Source of the DNA: Psychromonas algicola
Lineage (GTDB): Bacteria > Pseudomonadota > Gammaproteobacteria > Enterobacterales > Psychromonadaceae
Length of the DNA: 41,806 nt
Direction: 5' to 3'
NCBI RefSeq assembly: GCF_004378355.1
Contig: NZ_SNUB01000031.1
Coordinates: 1-41,806 of the forward strand
Position numbers and translations under genes: made by a program. The number at the start of each line of letters is the position of its first letter. Position 1 is the first letter of the stretch. This document shows positions 35,740 through 41,806 of the stretch, piece after piece. The notes beneath the pieces were generated by a model. That model saw only the letters and a list, made by a program, of their open reading frames with translations. It did no database searches and was not told where the DNA came from.

Positions 35740-36666
35740 TTAACCTTGTAAATTAATCACTTTTTGAACTGCTGTTGCTAATTCATCAGGATTAAATTTC
35801 GCAATAAAATCATCCGCGCCTACTTTTTCAATCATGGCCTGATTAAAAATACCACTTAAAGAAGTATGTAAAATAATATGTAAATCTTTCAAATCTTGAT
35901 TCGCTCTAACTTCTGCCGTTAATGTATAACCATCCATTTCAGGCATTTCTACGTCAGAAATCATTAATGCGTATTTTTCTATAACCGGCTGGGTTTTAGA
36001 TAACTCAAGTAATACGTCAAGCGCTTCTTTACCATCTTTCACAACATCACATTCAATACCCAAAGCGGTAATAGCACGTTGAATTTGTTTACGTGCTACA
36101 GATGAATCATCGGCGATTAATATACGTTTATTCGCCATTTTTTCAGCAGGAACTTGTGCAATAACCTCTGCTGCAACTTCAGTGTTAACGGGCGCAATCT
36201 CATCAAGGATTTTCTCTACATCTAGTATTTCAACAAGATCACCATCAATTTCAGTTACAGCCGTTAAATAGTTATAACGACCAACACCATTTGGCGGAGG
36301 AAGAATATCTTCCCAGTTAATATTGATAATTCGCTCAACAGAGCCGACTAAAAAGCCTTGAATGGATCGGTTGTATTCGGTAATGATAATAAAACGCTCT
36401 TCAATATTATCAATCGGTCGACTACTACCCGTCGCTAAATTTAAATCTATAATTGAAATAGTTTCTCCACGAACATGAGCAATGCCTCTAACTGCAGGGT
36501 GCAATTTAGGAATAGCTGTTAACGGAGGACATTGTAAAACTTCTTTTACTTTAAATACATTGATCCCATAGCGTTGGATACCACCTAATTTAAAAAGCAG
36601 TAACTCAAGTCTATTCTGGCCTACTAATTGAGTACGCTGATTAACTGAGTCTAAAACACCTGCCAT
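35740..36666 (-). CDS. cheV: Chemotaxis coupling protein CheV
   Basis: A 308-residue protein. The N-terminal CheW-like domain (about 15-155) couples receptors to CheA. The C-terminal receiver domain (180-305) has the acidic pair D186/D187 in LIADDSSVARKQ, the phosphorylatable D238 in MISDVEMPEMDGY and the conserved Lys in FIAKFNP. It is upstream of cheR in the same direction and divergent from flgA, as in Vibrio. Confidence 0.95.
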   Translation of the reverse strand: MAGVLDSVNQRTQLVGQNRLELLLFKLGGIQRYGINVFKVKEVLQCPPLTAIPKLHPAVRGIAHVRGETISIIDLNLATGSSRPIDNIEERFIIITEYNRSIQGFLVGSVERIININWEDILPPPNGVGRYNYLTAVTEIDGDLVEILDVEKILDEIAPVNTEVAAEVIAQVPAEKMANKRILIADDSSVARKQIQRAITALGIECDVVKDGKEALDVLLELSKTQPVIEKYALMISDVEMPEMDGYTLTAEVRANQDLKDLHIILHTSLSGIFNQAMIEKVGADDFIAKFNPDELATAVQKVINLQG

Positions 36667-36741
36667 ATCCTATTCCTTTTTTTATGGTTATTATTTAGTA
36701 AACCGTTCTGTTATTGTTAGCTTACATCACAATGAAAAAAC

Positions 36742-37455
36742 ATGCATTTAAACAAGGTGATCAAATTGATTAGATTTATTTTATTTTTAATAAGTTTAGG
36801 CGCTTCTTACACTTTTGCAGAGTCTAATTACTCAAAAGATATAGAAAAGTTTGCTGAAACTCTAGTTTTTGATAAATATAACCAAGATTTCGAGTTAAGA
36901 GCAGAACAAAAGTTAGATATTAAAGCGACTCCAATATCAGATAGGCTAAAATTCAAACAGTGCACAACTCCATTACAAGGTTATATTGTAGGCGATAAAA
37001 TAAAAAGTAAAACATCTGTGAAAGTTTCTTGTGAAGATATTGATAAATGGGATATTTATATTAGGGTAAAGGTACAAGTATTAATCCCCGTCGTGATAGC
37101 AGAAAAATCATTAAATAAAGGCGAAGTACTGAATGAAAATAACATCAAACTAATTTATAAACCGAAGTCACAGGTAAGAGGTAGAGTTTTTGCTAACGCA
37201 GAAGTATTAAAGGGCGCTAGATTGAAAAAAAATGTCACATCAAAAAAAAGCATACGACATAGGGACATTTGTTATGTCTGCGAAGGTGATAAAGTGACGC
37301 TTAGCGCAAACCAAAATGGACTTGTAATAAAAGCTTCAGGAATTGCATTAACAGATGGTAATATAGGTAGCAGTGTAAAAGTTAAAAATTCACGTACAGA
37401 TCGCGTTGTGATAGGTACAGTACATGCATTAAATGAAGTTTATGTGACTTTCTAA
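36742..37455 (+). CDS. flgA: Flagellar P-ring chaperone FlgA
   Basis: A 237-residue periplasmic protein that helps FlgI assemble. A signal peptide (about 5-26, ending ASYTFA) is followed by a SAF domain at about 110-175 (VIAEKSLNKGEVLNENNIKLIY) and the C-terminal KVKNSRTDRVVIGTVHALNEVYV. An in-frame TTG at 36766 has AAGGTG 6 bases upstream and could be the true start; the ATG at 36742 has a poor ribosome site. It is divergent from cheV, with flgM and flgN following. Confidence 0.93.
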   Translation: MHLNKVIKLIRFILFLISLGASYTFAESNYSKDIEKFAETLVFDKYNQDFELRAEQKLDIKATPISDRLKFKQCTTPLQGYIVGDKIKSKTSVKVSCEDIDKWDIYIRVKVQVLIPVVIAEKSLNKGEVLNENNIKLIYKPKSQVRGRVFANAEVLKGARLKKNVTSKKSIRHRDICYVCEGDKVTLSANQNGLVIKASGIALTDGNIGSSVKVKNSRTDRVVIGTVHALNEVYVTF

Positions 37456-37472
37456 AAGTCATTATTTTTTAT

Positions 37473-37499
37473 TAAAGTTATTAAAGTATCTGCCGATAC
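37473..37499 (+). promoter_or_regulatory. Sigma-28 promoter of flgMN
   Basis: TAAAGTTA, 11 bases, GCCGATAC: near-perfect for the FliA consensus TAAAGTTT-N11-GCCGATAA. It lies 31 bases before the flgM start. Confidence 0.85.
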
Positions 37500-37529
37500 A
37501 TTATTATGTAGATTAATTGGAATACGATT

Positions 37530-37850
37530 ATGAGTATAAATGTCAACCGCCCAACGACTAAAAGCAACCTAGTTATTGAACAAAATAAAGTTCAAAAACA
37601 AGAAGATGCAGGGAAAAGTAATAATACTAAGGCAGCAAGTTCAAATAGCGACTCTGTACAGCTAACTGAACAAGCAATGAACTTAAATAAAATGCAAAAA
37701 ACAAATGCAGGTGAATCTCAAGTTAATACGAAGCGCGTTGAGTCGATCAAAGCGGCAATATTAAATGGAGATTACAAAATCAATAGCGAACAACTAGCAG
37801 AGAAAATAGGGAAGTTTGAATCTGACTTCAATAAAACATTTGCAAGTTAG
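37530..37850 (+). CDS. flgM: Anti-sigma-28 factor FlgM
   Basis: A 106-residue protein that holds FliA inactive until it is exported through the completed hook-basal body. Low-complexity N-terminal half; the C-terminal sigma-binding helices contain RVESIKAAILNGDYKINSEQLAEKIGKFE (about 69-97), the family signature. It has its own sigma-28 promoter, the expected feedback arrangement, and is followed after 23 bases by flgN. Confidence 0.95.
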   Translation: MSINVNRPTTKSNLVIEQNKVQKQEDAGKSNNTKAASSNSDSVQLTEQAMNLNKMQKTNAGESQVNTKRVESIKAAILNGDYKINSEQLAEKIGKFESDFNKTFAS

Positions 37851-37873
37851 ATTAACAACCTAAAGAGTAAAAA

Positions 37874-38293
37874 ATGCTATTAGAAAAGCTATCAGAATTA
37901 TTAGAAACAACTCAAGCATTACAAGCATTGCTAGAGGAAGAAAAGCAATGCTTAACGGTAAAGTCATTCGGCCAATTAAATACTCTTCTATTTAACAAAC
38001 AAAAGTTATTGCAAAAAATAGGTGCTAGTGACAAGACTATTAGCACCGAAGAAAATCTAACCATTATTGAAAGTGACCAAACTTTATCTCATTTAAAAGA
38101 AGATATTGAAGATCGCCTACGAGAATGTAAAAAGAACAATGAAATTAATGGTCAATTAATTGAAATGAGCATGAAAAGTAATAAGCATTTAATGCAAATA
38201 TTAACCCAAACAAAAGGTCAAAACACAGTGACTTATGATCAGAAAGGAGTATTAAATAGAGGCAGCTTATTAGGTAAGGATATAGAAGCATAA
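37874..38293 (+). CDS. flgN: Flagellar export chaperone FlgN
   Basis: A 139-residue helical protein, the chaperone for FlgK and FlgL before export. It is mostly coiled-coil (about 1-118), with LEEEKQCLTVKSFGQLNTLLFNKQKLLQKI at about 21-50 and CKKNNEINGQLIEMSMKSN later. Position after flgM and size support the call; sequence conservation in this family is low. It ends at the hairpin at 38297-38319. Confidence 0.88.
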   Translation: MLLEKLSELLETTQALQALLEEEKQCLTVKSFGQLNTLLFNKQKLLQKIGASDKTISTEENLTIIESDQTLSHLKEDIEDRLRECKKNNEINGQLIEMSMKSNKHLMQILTQTKGQNTVTYDQKGVLNRGSLLGKDIEA

Positions 38294-38296
38294 AAA

Positions 38297-38319
38297 AATG
38301 CAGATATTCAATCTGCATT
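38297..38319. terminator. Bidirectional terminator between flgN and flgP
   Basis: The stem AATGCAGAT / ATCTGCATT with a 5-nt loop has an A run on its left, giving a U run for the minus-strand flgP transcript. Confidence 0.8.
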
Positions 38320-38367
38320 ATCAGTTTTACCAACACTCTCTCAGTAAGAAATATTTCAGCCTATTCC

Positions 38368-38874
38368 TTAATAATAAATTTGTGGTTGCACATGTATGCC
38401 AGTTTCTGTGGAAGAGAAGTCTGCATAATCAGTGTTAGGCAATGTTTTTAGCTTTAACCCTAATTCAGTAATATATAAATCACCTTCATGATAAGTTCTT
38501 AACACCTTGGCACCTCGAACTAACCCTACCACTTTCACTTCTAGTACTTCATCTTGTAACTGATGCCTTTCGACTGAGTTTTCAGAAGTTAACATAACAC
38601 CATAAACTTGCTCAGCTAACTCTTTATAAGCATCAATTTTTGACGCTTTTATCGCGTTAAGCATTTTAATATCATCAGAGTCTCCCTTTTGAGCGGCAAC
38701 AGCGGCATAACCAACGGCAACAAATTCATGATATTCTTTACTTATTGCCTTCTCTTCGGCTTTCTCTTGCGTTTTCTGCATTAGTCTCTGTGAACAACCC
38801 GATAAGATGAATAACCCTAGCAGCAACATGGTACCCATTTTAGCCCTGTATCCATACTGATTTAATTTAAGCAT
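38368..38874 (-). CDS. flgP: Flagellar H-ring/outer-membrane lipoprotein FlgP
   Basis: A 168-residue LPP20-family lipoprotein. Signal peptide with lipobox LSGC (C27), then a domain with FVAVGYAAVAAQ and AIKASKIDAYKELAEQVYGV (about 73-92) typical of FlgP. In Vibrio it is needed for motility and forms part of the basal-body disk. The start at 38874 has AAGGAG 7 bases upstream. It is preceded by a weak sigma-54-like site and a leader hairpin. Confidence 0.92.
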   Translation of the reverse strand: MLKLNQYGYRAKMGTMLLLGLFILSGCSQRLMQKTQEKAEEKAISKEYHEFVAVGYAAVAAQKGDSDDIKMLNAIKASKIDAYKELAEQVYGVMLTSENSVERHQLQDEVLEVKVVGLVRGAKVLRTYHEGDLYITELGLKLKTLPNTDYADFSSTETGIHVQPQIYY

Positions 38875-38901
38875 CAGGCGCTCCTTGATGATTGATAGTT
38901 T

Positions 38902-38926
38902 AAAAGAGGCAAATATATGCCTTTTT
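38902..38926 (-). other. Hairpin in the flgP leader
   Basis: On the minus strand AAAAGGCA and TGCCTCTTTT pair across a 6-nt loop, with T residues after it. It lies between the possible promoter and the flgP ribosome site and could be an attenuator or simply a spacer structure. Confidence 0.35.
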
Positions 38927-38954
38927 ATAAATATTGATTCTAAAATTTAATACA

Positions 38955-38970
38955 AGCAATAAGTACACCA
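38955..38970 (-). promoter_or_regulatory. Weak sigma-54-like site before flgP
   Basis: TGGTGT-ACTTA-TTGCT keeps GG-N10-GC but deviates in the -24 element. It is 81 bases before flgP. Confidence 0.35.
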
Positions 38971-39019
38971 AAATAGTTAAAAGAAACAGAATATGAAAAA
39001 ATATTTTATTTTAGATATA

Positions 39020-39044
39020 AAAAAACAGGCAAAGCCTGTTTTTT
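39020..39044 (-). terminator. Terminator after flgO
   Basis: The stem AAAAAACAGGC / GCCTGTTTTTT with an AAA loop lies 37 bases past the flgO stop. It separates flgO from flgP. Confidence 0.9.
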
Positions 39045-39080
39045 TGTCAATAATTTTCAATCAAATTTAGTACTCGAATA

Positions 39081-39914
39081 TTATTTTACCAAACGAACTA
39101 ATGATTTATTTTTAACGCTAGTAGTACGAGAAACATATTTCTTCTGATTGTAATCATAAATGCCACCGACAAATAATGTGTGTGGAATAAATGCGCTACT
39201 TGTTGACTCAACGATATTGTTATTCGCATTTACAATACGAACATTTAAAATCAGACCTTCTTCATTGCGAGACATAGTACCAGTTAAAATGCGTGTTACA
39301 TCTACATTCTTGTTGAGCTTAGTCCAATCTCTCGACATACCAAACTCCCCTTTTTCAGTAACTTGAATACTGCCCATTAACTTGTAGTCAACTACGCGTA
39401 GATTTCTAATATGCAATTCATGAATAAATTGCTCAGAGATAGTCTGACCTAACCAGCTTGTTGTTTTATGATCATTTAAATCAACAAGAGAAGTTAATGC
39501 GATCGCTTCATTGTGATACTGTGCCGCATAGTTAAAAAGTAATTGCTCTGCCATTTTACTGACAACATCCGACAAAATAAGTGATTTTTCACCATTAAAT
39601 TCGTATCTATGTCCAAAACCACTAGACTCAGTTTGTACTTCTGAACTATTACCATATTGGCTAGTCCCTTCATTATTTAAATTTGCTCGACTAAAAGAAT
39701 GAGCAACATAATAATAAAGGTAATCATCACCTCTGCGATTAGTATTTTCATACCCAGTTCTTGCAGAACTTGTATTTCTAGTCCAAGAGCTTGCAGATGA
39801 AGGACTTTTATTACTAGCCCAAGAATTTCGAGAACCTTGTGCTTCTTGAGGAGTCATAACAACACACCCTTGCAGCATAAGAATTAGTGTAGAAACAATA
39901 AATAGAGCTTTCAT
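39081..39914 (-). CDS. flgO: Flagellar outer-membrane protein FlgO
   Basis: A 277-residue lipoprotein (lipobox LQGC, C17 from the chosen start). A Ser/Asn/Arg-rich segment (about 25-100) precedes a FlgO domain (about 120-260) with LTSLVDLNDHKTTSWLGQTISEQFIHELHIRNLRVVDY and ILTGTMSR. In Vibrio FlgO and FlgP are needed for motility and flagellar stability. I chose the ATG at 39914 (MKALFIVS) because it gives a clean signal peptide and has AGG upstream; an upstream ATG at 39965 lies in the sigma-28 promoter. Confidence 0.92.
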   Translation of the reverse strand: MKALFIVSTLILMLQGCVVMTPQEAQGSRNSWASNKSPSSASSWTRNTSSARTGYENTNRRGDDYLYYYVAHSFSRANLNNEGTSQYGNSSEVQTESSGFGHRYEFNGEKSLILSDVVSKMAEQLLFNYAAQYHNEAIALTSLVDLNDHKTTSWLGQTISEQFIHELHIRNLRVVDYKLMGSIQVTEKGEFGMSRDWTKLNKNVDVTRILTGTMSRNEEGLILNVRIVNANNNIVESTSSAFIPHTLFVGGIYDYNQKKYVSRTTSVKNKSLVRLVK

Positions 39915-39954
39915 AGAAACCTGCCTTCGTAATAAATTTTTTATCCTAAAAACG

Positions 39955-39981
39955 TTATCGGTCAATACGATAAAAACTTTA
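39955..39981 (-). promoter_or_regulatory. Sigma-28 promoter of flgO
   Basis: TAAAGTTT, 11 bases, ACCGATAA: one mismatch to the FliA consensus. It is 41 bases before the chosen flgO start. Confidence 0.85.
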
Positions 39982-40023
39982 ATACTATTTTAATAAACAA
40001 GGTAAAAAAATATAAATTAAAGT

Positions 40024-40039
40024 TGGTTTAAATTTTGCT
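40024..40039 (+). promoter_or_regulatory. Possible sigma-54 promoter of flgT
   Basis: TGGTTT-AAATT-TTGCT keeps GG-N10-GC. A TAAAGTTG with a poor -10 overlaps it (from 40018), so a sigma-28 reading is also possible but weaker. It lies about 83 bases before flgT. Confidence 0.4.
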
Positions 40040-40121
40040 TTATACTCATAACGCTAATTACGCATTTATAAAAATATTCAATATACAATTTTATTTATAA
40101 TGTTAACGAACGGGATAATGA

Positions 40122-41255
40122 ATGAGAATAGTCGCGATTTTTATATTTTTACTGCTATCAAGTAACCTTCATGCACAATGGTTCCAGGCCACTGCAACGG
40201 CTTCAATTACAGATGGCAACATCGATAAGGCTCGTAAACAGGCAATTAAAAAGGCAGTCAAAGATACGCTACTTTTTTCTGGCATGTCTATCGCTAATTT
40301 ACAGCAACTTAGTAATAGTAAGGTAATAGGAAAACAATTAACGTTAAGTTCAAATGGTGAAATAAAAGCAATACAAATAAGCAGTGAAAAACAAGAAGAA
40401 CAAAGGTTAACAGTCAATATCAAAGTTGATATTGTTCCTAATGTACAACAATGTATTGGTTACCAATTTCCTAAATCAATGGTAATAAGCCGTTTTGCGA
40501 TGAATGTGCCAGAGCAGACTGTACACGGGCAAATATATAATTTACATAAAGAAATTAGTCGTATCTTTTTTAATGAGTTATCACTGAATCCTTATTTATT
40601 TAATGTGCGTGGTTATATTGACACTCCATTACAACTAGGTGAAAAATATAATGACAAAAACTTATCAGACAGTTTACGTAGTCTTTCTGTTGAAAAAGAC
40701 AGCCAATTCGTTATCTATGGTGAAGTAAACGATCTATCAGTTAATTTTCAAGCAGATAATACAGATCGCTACTTCTATTTAACTATCTACTTATACGATG
40801 CTTTCCAAGGTCATCTAGTTTTTAGTAAACAATATCGCCAAAAAGCACCATGGAAATATGGTATAACGGAGCATGTTAATACCAATAGCAAGCAGTTTTG
40901 GGAATCACCTTATGGTGAAGCAATTATTGAAAGCTTAGATCAAGCAAATATCGATATTGCACAAAAAATGGAATGTATTATTCCTAGAGCTAGGATCATT
41001 GCGGTAGATAGCAACAAAATTCAAATTAATCTGGGTAGAAAAAATGGATTAACAGTAGGCACTATGCTTAACTTGTCTTATTCAAGTAATTTTAAGGATC
41101 AATTTGGAATAGATCGCAGCTCGTTTTCATTATCAGAGCAAGAGATGAAAGTAACGCAAGTACATGAGAATAGTGCCATTCTTTCAACTTTAAACGATTA
41201 TCCATTAAGTAATATTCAAATCGATGATGTTGCTCTTATTAAACCACTACAATAA
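40122..41255 (+). CDS. flgT: Flagellar H-ring protein FlgT
   Basis: A 377-residue periplasmic protein that builds the H ring of Vibrio-type sodium-driven motors. A signal peptide (1-18, ending SNLHA) is followed by WFQATATASITDGNIDKARKQAIKKAVKDTLLFSG, the FlgT N-terminal domain, then middle (about 115-275) and C-terminal domains (about 295-377, ARIIAVDSNKIQINLGRKNGLTVGTML). It is divergent from flgO, as in Vibrio. Its presence with FlgO and FlgP suggests a polar, H-ring-bearing and probably Na+-driven flagellum. Confidence 0.94.
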   Translation: MRIVAIFIFLLLSSNLHAQWFQATATASITDGNIDKARKQAIKKAVKDTLLFSGMSIANLQQLSNSKVIGKQLTLSSNGEIKAIQISSEKQEEQRLTVNIKVDIVPNVQQCIGYQFPKSMVISRFAMNVPEQTVHGQIYNLHKEISRIFFNELSLNPYLFNVRGYIDTPLQLGEKYNDKNLSDSLRSLSVEKDSQFVIYGEVNDLSVNFQADNTDRYFYLTIYLYDAFQGHLVFSKQYRQKAPWKYGITEHVNTNSKQFWESPYGEAIIESLDQANIDIAQKMECIIPRARIIAVDSNKIQINLGRKNGLTVGTMLNLSYSSNFKDQFGIDRSSFSLSEQEMKVTQVHENSAILSTLNDYPLSNIQIDDVALIKPLQ

Positions 41256-41264
41256 CGATATAAT
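41236..41264 (+). promoter_or_regulatory. Promoter of tRNA-Arg
   Basis: TTATTA, 17 bases, TATAAT at 41259-41264, 38 bases before the tRNA. The -35 lies in the end of flgT. A hairpin (41271-41296) sits between promoter and tRNA. Confidence 0.5.
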
Positions 41265-41302
41265 ATGGAAGCTACTATTTTTCATTAAATAGTGGCAACG
41301 AT

Positions 41303-41378
41303 CTCTCCATAGCTCAACAGGATAGAGCACCCGCCTCCTAAGCGGATGATCGGGGTTCGAGTCCCTGTGGAGAGACCA
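41303..41378 (+). tRNA. tRNA-Arg (CCU)
   Basis: A complete 76-nt cloverleaf. The acceptor is CTCTCCA / TGGAGAG, discriminator A and encoded CCA. D arm GCTC...GAGC, anticodon stem CCGC/GCGG with loop CTCCTAA (anticodon CCU, reads AGG), T arm CGGGG-TTCGAGT-CCCTG with one G-U pair. The first base is C rather than the more common G. Confidence 0.93.
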
Positions 41379-41748
41379 ATATCAAAATATACTTACTATT
41401 TAATACAAAGCTCTCTCTAGCATAGAGATAAGACCCACTTAAAAGTCGTCGTACATTGCTACCGCGATACTCTCCTACTAACGAATGTTAGGCTATCAAC
41501 TACGTTGATATTGCTAATACCAATCACGATAAATAGCTTATCTATTTTATTGTCTAAAACAGCTCACTTCTTCATTAGACTTTTATTTTTTAGATGCCCT
41601 AAAGGGAACAGCCATTAAAGTATTAAACTGTTTTACTTACTACTGCCGATAGAGGGTTAACGAAGTTAACCTCTCGAAAGGTGTCATACCAATCTAAGTA
41701 AAAATATGATCTAATTGAGTTATCTATTGCGATTAAAGTGACTCAAAG
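41379..41748. other. Non-coding stretch between tRNA-Arg and the right-edge mobile element
   Basis: I find no gene. It contains the palindromes TATCAAC-TAC-GTTGATA (41496-41512) and GGTTAAC-GAA-GTTAACC (about 41657-41673) and two ATACCAATC words (41518 and 41688), the second at what may be the left end of an insertion sequence. It looks like decayed repeat or insertion-sequence material. Confidence 0.5.
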
Positions 41749-41806
41749 ATGGAGCATATAAAAAAGACAGATTTTAAAGTACTTGCCCGTAAGCAAACTT
41801 CATTAC
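41687..41806 (+). mobile_element. Left part of a probable IS630-type insertion sequence (cut by the window end)
   Basis: From the ATACCAATC word to the window end there is a short AT-rich leader and then a transposase-like start. Without the right end, terminal repeats and target duplication cannot be checked. The left limit is a guess. Confidence 0.4.
41749..41806 (+). CDS. N-terminal start of a probable IS630-family transposase (partial)
   Basis: The frame from ATG 41749 is open to the window end and reads MEHIKKTDFKVLARKQTSL. A start of the type DFK-LARK is what I remember for IS630-family transposases. Nineteen residues are too few to be sure, and no clear ribosome site is seen (AAAGATGG precedes). 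Confidence 0.45.
   Translation, partial: MEHIKKTDFKVLARKQTSL

Overview
The window is an A+T-rich chromosomal segment of a marine gammaproteobacterium. Gene content and order (tol-pal, cydABX, ruvCAB and a Vibrio-type polar flagellar cluster with flgT, flgO and flgP) point to the Vibrionaceae/Psychromonadaceae/Alteromonadales area. By overall feel it is closest to Psychromonas, but that is inference, not proof. Almost everything is ordinary chromosomal core. Both edges carry what look like fragments of insertion sequences.

Left part (1-8.4 kb): a possible transposase tail, a DUF1456 (YehS) gene and nadA. Next comes a 1.4 kb tRNA-Lys(UUU) cluster, then the complete ybgC-tolQRAB-pal-cpoB cell-envelope operon, all on the minus strand. 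The tRNA cluster is the most unusual part of the window. Four intact tRNA-Lys genes are interleaved with about ten 5'-half copies that keep the D arm and the ACTTTTAA anticodon segment but never the T arm. All lie downstream of one tRNA-type promoter.

Middle (8.5-19 kb): cytochrome bd oxidase (cydA, cydB, the 40-residue cydX, ybgE). Its 594-base upstream region holds a perfect FNR box and four GTTAA repeats phased at exactly 11 bp, the arrangement expected for ArcA. Then follow the Holliday-junction genes ruvC, ruvA and ruvB with a rarD permease gene inside the set, a LysR regulator divergent from a beta-carbonic anhydrase, a small acidic protein, and the pair tapT(yfiP)-arfB.

Right part (19.4-41.3 kb): a flagellar locus read mostly right to left: flgT (+), flgO, flgP, flgM-flgN (+), flgA (+), cheV, cheR, flgBCDE, flgFGHI, flgJK, flgL, flagellin. 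Hairpin terminators cut it into short units. I found strong sigma-54 (-24/-12) promoters before flgB, flgF and flgJ, good ones before flgL and flagellin, and sigma-28 promoters before flgM and flgO. A Na+/H+-antiporter-family gene on the opposite strand splits flgI from flgJ, and flgJ has its own sigma-54 promoter at exactly that break. FlgH carries an extra N-terminal block with an internal duplication. FlgK, FlgL and flagellin are all long.

Right edge: a tRNA-Arg(CCU), a non-coding stretch with palindromes, and the start of a probable IS630-type transposase that runs out of the window. I see no CRISPR array, phage or defence system. The best candidates for something undescribed are the half-tRNA-Lys array, the cyd control region with its possible short transcript, and the modified FlgH.
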